A stretch of 64,000 nucleotides of DNA from Exiguobacterium acetylicum. Its GTDB lineage: Bacteria; Bacillota; Bacilli; Exiguobacteriales; Exiguobacteriaceae. The notes under the pieces are model-generated. The model ran no database searches, was not told where the DNA came from, and worked only from the letters and a program-made list of their open reading frames with translations. The stretch lies in NCBI RefSeq assembly GCF_019890935.1, contig NZ_CP082333.1:2072001-2136000 (forward strand), in the 5' to 3' direction. Every line of letters starts with the position of its first letter. The stretch's first letter is position 1. The translations under genes were made by a program, and so were the position numbers. Below are positions 57,712 to 64,000 of the stretch, one piece after another.

Positions 57712-60700
57712 TTATACGAATTCAATCAATAAGTCTTGACTCGCGATGGCTTCGCCTTCCTTGACGTGGACGGCTTTGATTTCACCGTCTTCCGGTGCTT
57801 GGATTGTCGTTTCCATCTTCATTGCTTCTGTGACGAGGAGTTGCTCTCCTTTACGGACACGTGTACCAGTCTCGACGAGTACCTTCAGCACGCTACCCGG
57901 CATTGAAGCACCGATTTGTTTCGCATTGCTTCGATCTGCTTTTGGACGACTTGATGAACTTTCCTTGATACTGATGTCTTTGACTTCGACTTCACGAGGA
58001 ACACCGTTCATTTCATAATAGATCGTCCGCATACCATGATCGTCTGGCTGACCGATTTGAATCAACTTGAGGTAGAGTGTCTTGCCTCGTTCGATTTCAA
58101 CCTCGATCGTCTCCCCTAGACGCATTCCATGGAAGAACGTATTCGTATCAAGAACAGAGATATCGCCATATCGAGCGACATACGAACTGTAGTCCATGAA
58201 GACTTTTGGATAGAGCGCGTAAGCGAGTGCATCAAATTCTGTAACTGGACGTTCAAGCTTTTCGAACAACTCATGTTTGATTGCATCAAAATTGAGTGGT
58301 TCCATCATCTTACCAGGACGTTCTGTCAGTGGGGCAGCTCCCTTGAGAATAGCCTGTTGAACGTCTTTCGGGAAACCATCCGGTGGTGTTCCGAGCTCCC
58401 CTTTCATCAGTTCGACGACTGAATCCGGGAAATCAAGTCCACTTGCACGGTGCAAGACATCTTCTTCCGTCAGATGATGTTGAACCATGAAGAGTGCCAT
58501 GTCTCCGACGACTTTTGACGATGGTGTGACTTTGACGATATCGCCAAACAGCATATTGACACGCGCATACATTTCTTTGACTTCAGACCAACGATCCGCG
58601 AGTCCGACCGCTTTTGCTTGTTGCTGTAAGTTCGAATACTGTCCACCCGGCATCTCATGGTCGTAGACCGTTGGATTTGGTGCGATCATATCGAGTTCGA
58701 ATGCTTGATACAGATGACGCACGTCCTGCCAATAATCCGAAATCTGTTCAAACTTCTGTGCTGATACGAGCGGTTGACGTGGATGACCACTTAAGGCATG
58801 AATCAAGCTACCACCCGCTGGCTGACTCGTAAGTCCCGACATGCTTGATGCTGCGACGTCTACGACGTCGACACCTGCATCGATCGCACGCGCATACGTA
58901 TAAATCCCGTTCCCACTCGCATCGTGTGTGTGGAGATGGATCGGTAGCGATACCGCATCTTTAAGTGCTGATACGAGCGCATAGGCTGCTTCCGGTTTCA
59001 AGAGACCCGCCATATCCTTAATGGCAATGATATGAGCGCCGCTTTCTTCCAGTTGTTTCGCCAGATTGACGTAATACGGCAGGTGATATTTCGGACGATT
59101 CGCGTCAAATAAATCCCCTGTGTAACAGACAGCTGCTTCCGCGATTTTACCTGTCGGCAAGACCGCATCGATCGCAAGTTGGATCGACTCGGGGTTGTTC
59201 AAGCTATCGAAGATTCGGAAGACGTCTACTCCTGCTTGCGCCGCTTCCTTAACGAACGTATGGATGACGTTGTCCGGATAGTTTTTGTAACCGACGCCGT
59301 TCGCACCACGAAGCAACATTTGAATGAGGACATTTGGCATCTTTTCACGCAATTTCATCAGACGAACCCATGGATCCTCCGACAAGAATCGATAGGCAAC
59401 ATCAAATGTCGCGCCTCCCCATGCTTCGACAGAAAACAGTTCAGGTAGCAGTTTCGCTTCCGCCTCTGCAATCGCAACGAGATCCTTCGTCCGCATCCGC
59501 GTCGCAAGGAGCGACTGATGGGCATCACGGAATGTCGTATCTGTCAACAAAACGTTCTCCTGAGCTGCCAACCATTTTGCGACGGCTTCTGGACCTTCCG
59601 CATCGAGAATCGCTTTTGCACCTGGTGTATAGTCTGTCGGGAGATTTTTCGGAATCCGGACGTCACGCGCAAGCGGCTTGTCCAATTTTCCGATTCCCGG
59701 GAATCCATTGACGGAAACCTCTCCGATGTACGTCAAAAGTTTCGTTCCCCGGTCTTGACGTTTCGGGAAGATGAATAATTCTTGTGTATCATCAATGAAC
59801 GATGTATTGTAATCCCCGCTGACGAACGCATGGTGCTTCAAGACGTTGCTTAAGAATGGGATATTCGTCTTGATCCCACGGATTCGGAATTCACTTAAGT
59901 TTCGACGCATCTTCGCAACGGCTTGATCGTACGTCAAACCATGCGTCGAGATTTTAACGAGCAGTGAGTCATAATATGGTGAAATTTCCGCTCCAACATA
60001 AGCATTCCCACCATCGAGACGTACACCAAAACCGCCTGGTGAACGATAGGCTTTAATTTTCCCTGTATCCGGTAAGAAACCGTTCTCCGGATCTTCTGAC
60101 GTGATTCGGCTTTGGATCGCAAAACCAAGCATCTTAATGTCTTCTTGTTGCGGAATACCAACGAGGTCGCTATGTAACGATTCGCCTTCAGCAACACGGA
60201 TCTGTGTCTGGACGATATCAACGCCTGTGATCATCTCCGTAATCGTGTGCTCGACTTGGACACGTGGGTTGACCTCGATGAAATAGAACGATTCATCTTG
60301 TGTCACGAGAAATTCGACCGTACCCGCATTTTCGTATCCGACATGCTTCATCAATGTGACGGCTGCGTCACAAATCTTTTGTCGACCTTCGTCTGAAAGC
60401 GTCACACATGGTGCCACTTCGACGACTTTTTGGTGACGACGCTGTACGGAACAATCACGTTCAAACAAATGAATGATGTTCCCATGGGCGTCACCGATGA
60501 TTTGAACTTCAATATGTTTTGGTCGTTCGATTAATTTTTCGACGTAAATCTCATCCGAACCAAATGCTTTCAAGGCTTCAGATTTCGCACGTTCGATCAT
60601 GTCTGGAAGCTCTTCTTCTGTCCGGACGACACGCATACCGCGTCCACCACCGCCAAGCGATGCTTTGACCATGAGTGGATAGCCTGCTTCTTTTGCGAAC

Positions 60701-61146
60701 GCATATGCTTCATCAATGGATGAGATCGGACCATCCGTTCCCGGAATGACAGGAAGACCGGCTTCAATCGCTGTCGTCCGTGCCCGTACTTTATCCCCGA
60801 ACTTATACAGATGCTCTTCTTGCGGTCCGATGAAGATGATTCCCTCTTCACGGCAACGTTTGGCTAGCTCAATATTCTCAGAGAGGAATCCATAACCAGG
60901 ATGGATCGCATCACATTCGGCTTTTTTCGCTGTTGCGATGATATCTTCAATATCGAGATAAGCTTCGATCGGTTTTTTCCCTTCTCCGATCCGGTACGCT
61001 TCATCGGCTTTATAGCGATGAAGAGAACCCATATCCTCTCGCGAATAAATGGCAACGGTACGAATACCGAGTTCTGTCGCTGCACGGAAAACGCGAATCG
61101 CGATCTCCCCGCGGTTTGCTACGAGAATCTTCTGGATTTTAGTCAA
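57712..61146 (-). CDS. pyc: Pyruvate carboxylase
   Basis: 1144 residues from a TTG start with AAGGGGGAG 6 bases upstream. It carboxylates pyruvate to oxaloacetate, refilling the TCA cycle. Domains in order: biotin carboxylase (about 1-450, with KASLGGGGRGMRVV), carboxyltransferase (about 530-800, LLTDTTFRDAHQSLLATR), tetramer/allosteric region, and C-terminal biotin carrier with the biotinylated Lys in TEAMKMETTI (about 1108-1117). It overlaps ftsW by 8 bases; the ftsW-pyc pairing is also seen in Bacillus. Confidence 0.98.
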   Translation of the reverse strand: MTKIQKILVANRGEIAIRVFRAATELGIRTVAIYSREDMGSLHRYKADEAYRIGEGKKPIEAYLDIEDIIATAKKAECDAIHPGYGFLSENIELAKRCREEGIIFIGPQEEHLYKFGDKVRARTTAIEAGLPVIPGTDGPISSIDEAYAFAKEAGYPLMVKASLGGGGRGMRVVRTEEELPDMIERAKSEALKAFGSDEIYVEKLIERPKHIEVQIIGDAHGNIIHLFERDCSVQRRHQKVVEVAPCVTLSDEGRQKICDAAVTLMKHVGYENAGTVEFLVTQDESFYFIEVNPRVQVEHTITEMITGVDIVQTQIRVAEGESLHSDLVGIPQQEDIKMLGFAIQSRITSEDPENGFLPDTGKIKAYRSPGGFGVRLDGGNAYVGAEISPYYDSLLVKISTHGLTYDQAVAKMRRNLSEFRIRGIKTNIPFLSNVLKHHAFVSGDYNTSFIDDTQELFIFPKRQDRGTKLLTYIGEVSVNGFPGIGKLDKPLARDVRIPKNLPTDYTPGAKAILDAEGPEAVAKWLAAQENVLLTDTTFRDAHQSLLATRMRTKDLVAIAEAEAKLLPELFSVEAWGGATFDVAYRFLSEDPWVRLMKLREKMPNVLIQMLLRGANGVGYKNYPDNVIHTFVKEAAQAGVDVFRIFDSLNNPESIQLAIDAVLPTGKIAEAAVCYTGDLFDANRPKYHLPYYVNLAKQLEESGAHIIAIKDMAGLLKPEAAYALVSALKDAVSLPIHLHTHDASGNGIYTYARAIDAGVDVVDVAASSMSGLTSQPAGGSLIHALSGHPRQPLVSAQKFEQISDYWQDVRHLYQAFELDMIAPNPTVYDHEMPGGQYSNLQQQAKAVGLADRWSEVKEMYARVNMLFGDIVKVTPSSKVVGDMALFMVQHHLTEEDVLHRASGLDFPDSVVELMKGELGTPPDGFPKDVQQAILKGAAPLTERPGKMMEPLNFDAIKHELFEKLERPVTEFDALAYALYPKVFMDYSSYVARYGDISVLDTNTFFHGMRLGETIEVEIERGKTLYLKLIQIGQPDDHGMRTIYYEMNGVPREVEVKDISIKESSSSRPKADRSNAKQIGASMPGSVLKVLVETGTRVRKGEQLLVTEAMKMETTIQAPEDGEIKAVHVKEGEAIASQDLLIEFV

Positions 61147-62410
61147 CTGATGCTCCCCCTTTAGTTAATGAGCTTGTGGCACTCATCGAACGTGCAGTCC
61201 GCACTTCTTTCTGATAAGCCACTCGATATTTGTTTTGCATGGAAATGTTTGCCATCACACCAAGCATCGTACTCATGACGAGTAACGATGACCCACCGTA
61301 ACTGATGAATGGCAAGGTAACACCTGTACCTGGAAACAGACCGGACATGGCCGCGATATTGATACATGTCTGGATGAAGATGATACCGGATATCCCGAGA
61401 GCGAGCATGCTCGAGTAAAGCGAGACACACCGATTAGCGATGACCGCCCCTTGAATCATCAGATAGAACAATAGACCGAGTACTACAAGAACCCCGATGA
61501 ACCCGAGTTCCTCCGAGATGATCGACATGATGTAGTCGGTTTCAGGCTCTGGTAGATAGCCATACTTTTGAAAACTATTCCCGAGACCTACTCCGAATAA
61601 TCCCCCGTGGGCAATCGATATGACGGAGTTGATGAGCTGATATCCCTTACCTTCTGCGTCAAGGAAGGGATTTAAACTTGCTTGAATCCGTTGCATCTGA
61701 TTATCCGAAAAATTATTCCATGCGTACAAGAAGATGATTGGTACGGTGACGACACATAACATGATGTAACCACTCGGTAATCCAACTGCGAATAAAATCA
61801 TCGCCGTGATGAGTAACAGAATGAACAATCCGCCGTCATCCGGTTGCATGCGAATGATGATCGCGTAAGGTGCAAGTAATACAACCATCGGAATCAAGAT
61901 CCAGTCCGAGAAACTAAGTAAAATCCGTCTTCCTGGAGACGTCGCTGGAATTTGACGATGGATGAAGTGATGGACGATCCCAATCACGCCGTCCATTTTC
62001 CCTTTGTGCTTTTGATCAAAATAACTCGCAAGTCCGACGACGAGCACGAATTTACAAAGCTCGATTGGTTGAATCAAGAAGATACCGAAGTTCAACCATG
62101 CGCGAGCCCCGTTTAGTGGTGCCGAAAACAGCGTCGCCATCAACATCAACCATGTAATCGCGTACAAGAGTAAACGAATCACTGGTCCACGGAACACCTC
62201 ATGATTGATTTGTGAAACGAAAAGGAACAGCACGATCGCCATCGCATCAAACATCAACTGCTTCTCAAAGAAGGACGTATTCGCATAATCTCCACCGTTC
62301 CACACGCTCGCACTATAGACCATGACCGTACTGATCGCCATGAGGATGAGCATCGTAAAGAAGAGACCATAGTCAAAAAATGCTCGTTTTTCTTTAAACT
62401 TCGCTAACAT
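61139..62410 (-). CDS. ftsW: FtsW, SEDS-family septal peptidoglycan polymerase
   Basis: 423 residues from ATG 62410, 9 bases after AAAGGA; a frame to 62431 has no site. Ten membrane helices. It polymerises glycan strands from lipid II at the septum together with PBP2B. Conserved motifs: SASVWNGG, NGARAWLNFGIFLIQPIELCKF, LPEPETDYIMSIISEELG (outer loop with the catalytic region), and TLPFISYGGSS near the end. The loop after about residue 136 is about 30 residues longer than usual, and QPDLGT is replaced by QPDDGG. Confidence 0.95.
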   Translation of the reverse strand: MLAKFKEKRAFFDYGLFFTMLILMAISTVMVYSASVWNGGDYANTSFFEKQLMFDAMAIVLFLFVSQINHEVFRGPVIRLLLYAITWLMLMATLFSAPLNGARAWLNFGIFLIQPIELCKFVLVVGLASYFDQKHKGKMDGVIGIVHHFIHRQIPATSPGRRILLSFSDWILIPMVVLLAPYAIIIRMQPDDGGLFILLLITAMILFAVGLPSGYIMLCVVTVPIIFLYAWNNFSDNQMQRIQASLNPFLDAEGKGYQLINSVISIAHGGLFGVGLGNSFQKYGYLPEPETDYIMSIISEELGFIGVLVVLGLLFYLMIQGAVIANRCVSLYSSMLALGISGIIFIQTCINIAAMSGLFPGTGVTLPFISYGGSSLLVMSTMLGVMANISMQNKYRVAYQKEVRTARSMSATSSLTKGGASVD

Positions 62411-62436
62411 ATGTACACGTCCTTTTTTCATTTTCT

Positions 62437-62475
62437 AAAAAAAAATACCCAAACGCCGCATTTCACGTTTGAGTA
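62437..62475 (-). terminator. Terminator after ylaN
   Basis: TACCCAAACG (62446-62455) pairs with CGTTTGAGTA (62466-62475, one wobble), followed on the minus strand by T9. Confidence 0.92.
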
Positions 62476-62480
62476 GAAAA

Positions 62481-62759
62481 TCAGCACGTCTCCGCATCAT
62501 GTAAATCAGATAATTGCTGTTCAAGTGATTCGAGTAATTGTTTCCCCTCACCCGCATCAATCAGTTCAAGACGTACCGCAAAATCAATCTGACGGGATAA
62601 TCCGAACATTTGTGTATCCAATACTTCCTCGTAAAGAGGACATTGTGGCATCGTTAAATTCGCAAGCTGGACCTCGATCAACCGGCGGATTTTTTGTGCA
62701 TCCGCTTCTAGTAGCTCAAGAGCGCGCTGGCGATGAACTGTCTCGATTTCAGTTGACAA
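62481..62759 (-). CDS. ylaN: YlaN (UPF0358, DUF1507) protein
   Basis: 92 residues, all helical, from a TTG start with GAGGAGGG 7 bases upstream. The core [37 protein letters not shown] is distinctive for this family. Recent work in B. subtilis and Staphylococcus reports that YlaN binds the iron regulator Fur and relieves its repression; this is family knowledge. It sits upstream of ftsW as in Bacillus, separated by a terminator. Confidence 0.94.
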   Translation of the reverse strand: MSTEIETVHRQRALELLEADAQKIRRLIEVQLANLTMPQCPLYEEVLDTQMFGLSRQIDFAVRLELIDAGEGKQLLESLEQQLSDLHDAETC

Positions 62760-62882
62760 TCCAATCCCTCCTCATCAAATGACGCGTTCCTGTTATAGCT
62801 AAACTTTACCTTACTTTCGCCAACAATTCAACGTTTCGGTATAATGGATTTGTTGGACTTACACATTTAGGGGGTAGAACAA

Positions 62883-63344
62883 ATGATTTTTCCGATTAAC
62901 GGTAAAGTACGGCATCAGTTAACGATTGATCCGACAGTCTGGATCTTTGATGAACGAAAGGTAGCAATCGAGAAAATCGGGCAACCAGCCGACACAAGTG
63001 AACAAGAAGCGTACTACGCGAAAATGGGGGCTGCGTGGGATAAAGGCATCATGGAAGGCAGTCGTACGGATCACAATCGTCCGATGACACGTGCTGAAAA
63101 AGAAGCCGCGCTTCAAGGGTCATTCGCCATGGCGCTTGCACCGTTCATCCGGAATGCCGAGCTCTTACCGGATGCGATTGCCATTCGTTTCGAAGGCGAA
63201 GAAACGGTTGAACTTCCCCTTGAGCAACTCGACGAAGTGTATCTGCAGTTCTCACAAGACGGCAAAGTGTTAGCAGATGGACCCGTTCATCTGTTACACG
63301 GACAACGGATCGTCAAATCCGTTCATACGGTTACTGTCATATAA
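62883..63344 (+). CDS. Conserved hypothetical protein, possible YlaL counterpart
   Basis: 153 residues, soluble, no membrane segment. AGGGGG lies 8 bases before the ATG, and TATAAT (62853-62858) lies about 24 bases upstream, suggesting its own promoter. It is divergent from ylaN and convergent with the PhoH-like gene, the place where Bacillus carries ylaL. I do not recognise a domain; the repeated FxGEETVELPLEQLDEVYLQFSQD-like part (about 100-125) looks like beta strands. No function can be assigned. Confidence 0.7.
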   Translation: MIFPINGKVRHQLTIDPTVWIFDERKVAIEKIGQPADTSEQEAYYAKMGAAWDKGIMEGSRTDHNRPMTRAEKEAALQGSFAMALAPFIRNAELLPDAIAIRFEGEETVELPLEQLDEVYLQFSQDGKVLADGPVHLLHGQRIVKSVHTVTVI

Positions 63345-63346
63345 GG

Positions 63347-63384
63347 AAAACGTGGTGCGCCTGAATAGACGCACCACGTTTTTT
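63347..63384. terminator. Bidirectional terminator before the PhoH-like gene end
   Basis: AAAACGTGGTGCG (63347-63359) pairs with CGCACCACGTTTT (63370-63382), with T-runs on both strands. It serves the convergent genes at 62883 and 63384. Confidence 0.93.
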
Positions 63385-64000
63385 CATAGTAAATCGGCTG
63401 CGAGGCGCGCCAAGTTCGAGCGCTCCCCTTTGACGAGTTTGACATGTCCCGTCATTTTCTCATTTTTGAGTCGTTCTACGGCGTAGGATAGACCATTGGA
63501 ATACTCATCTAGATACGGATGATCAATCTGCTGTGGATCCCCGACTAACACGATTTTCGAATTTTCACCGACACGTGTCAAAATCGTCTTGACTTCATGT
63601 TTCGTCAAGTTCTGCGCTTCATCGATGATGATGAATTGTCCCGGCATACTACGTCCCCGGATGTACGTTAATGCTTCCAGTTGAATCGTCTTCATTCCGG
63701 CGAGAATGTTACCTAGTTCGTCTCCCGATCCCGTATTGAAAAGGTGTTCGAGGTTATCGTAGATAGGTTGCATCCACGGACGAAGCTTCTCTTCCATTTC
63801 ACCCGGCAAGTAGCCGATATCGTTTCCCATCGGTACGACAGGACGAGCAACGACCAGTTTTTTATATTTGTGCTCGTCTTCCACTTGCAGGAGCCCCGCA
63901 GCGAGTGCGAGTAACGTTTTTCCGGTACCTGCCTTACCAACGAGTGTCACAAGTGGTACGTCGTCACGTAATAATAACTCAAATGCCATCCGTTGTTGAA
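63384..64000 (-). CDS. PhoH-like ATPase (YlaK type), C-terminal part
   Basis: Partial: the minus-strand frame is open through the right edge, so the start and any N-terminal PIN domain are outside. The visible 204 residues form the PhoH P-loop domain: Walker A VGKAGTGKTLLAL, VVARPVVPMGNDIGYLPGE, Walker B FIIIDEAQNLTKHE, and the sensor VGDPQQIDHPYLD. PhoH2-type proteins with a PIN domain act as RNA helicase/RNases; YlaK of B. subtilis has this layout and the same neighbours. Which form this is depends on the missing part. Confidence 0.92.
   Translation of the reverse strand, partial: QQRMAFELLLRDDVPLVTLVGKAGTGKTLLALAAGLLQVEDEHKYKKLVVARPVVPMGNDIGYLPGEMEEKLRPWMQPIYDNLEHLFNTGSGDELGNILAGMKTIQLEALTYIRGRSMPGQFIIIDEAQNLTKHEVKTILTRVGENSKIVLVGDPQQIDHPYLDEYSNGLSYAVERLKNEKMTGHVKLVKGERSNLARLAADLL

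Overview
The window reads as core chromosome of a low-to-mid GC Gram-positive of the order Bacillales. Gene content, gene order (the Bacillus subtilis ylaK to yloA neighbourhood), AGGAGG-type ribosome sites, frequent GTG/TTG starts, T-box and PyrR control all point there. No sporulation gene is present where spore-formers carry them (no spoVD, spoVE, spoIIGA, sigE or sigG around the division cluster). A non-sporulating genus such as Exiguobacterium fits best; that name is an inference from context, not a database result. I see no rRNA, tRNA, CRISPR array, prophage or insertion sequence.

Layout. 1-6530: the 3' end of rqcH (ribosome rescue), a two-gene membrane module (ArAE-type transporter plus anchored DUF4097-like protein), an HxlR regulator with a UPF0173 hydrolase divergent from a glyoxalase-fold protein and an MDR oxidoreductase, and a GNAT protein. 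6611-18317: the full de novo pyrimidine operon, transcribed leftward as pyrR-pyrP-pyrB-pyrC-carA-carB-pyrK-pyrD-pyrF-pyrE, with PyrR-binding RNA motifs before pyrR, pyrP and pyrB. 18314-26364: rluD, lspA, ileS (with T-box), divIVA, ylmH, ylmG, sepF, ylmE, ylmD. 26449-38383: the division and cell wall cluster rsmH-ftsL-pbpB-murF-mraY-murD-murG-divIB-ftsA-ftsZ. 38545-47574: bshC, a DUF3397 protein, panE, rpmF, ylbN, tmcAL, ylbL, coaD, rsmD, ylbG, ylbF, an ATP-grasp protein and a YugN-like protein. 47722-56234: a caa3 cytochrome oxidase locus (ctaABCDEFG, ctaM, sco). 56281-64000: photolyase, pyruvate carboxylase, ftsW, ylaN, an unrecognised small protein, and the 3' part of a PhoH-like gene.

How it works together. 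The pyr operon makes UMP from bicarbonate and glutamine and imports uracil, under PyrR feedback. Two of its control points look like transcription attenuators; the one before pyrP looks like translational control, because the PyrR hairpin contains the ribosome-binding site. The division cluster makes and crosslinks septal peptidoglycan (MurD/F, MraY, MurG, PBP2, FtsW) around the FtsZ-FtsA-SepF-DivIVA machinery. The cta block builds a heme A, copper-dependent terminal oxidase with its heme synthases and copper chaperones. A near-perfect TGTGA-N6-TCACA site lies between the divergent heme genes ctaB and ctaA.

The window holds mainly conserved housekeeping genes. I did not find a clearly new multi-gene system. 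The most interesting signals are regulatory: the pyrP hairpin, the ctaA/ctaB palindrome, a nested inverted repeat covering a ribosome site after pyrE, and repeats at the hxlR promoter. The reorganised division cluster (murF where murE usually lies; no mraZ, murE or murB) and a small Asp23-like protein in the oxidase locus are also worth a look. Several starts were moved downstream of the longest reading frame to match ribosome-binding sites; these are stated per gene.
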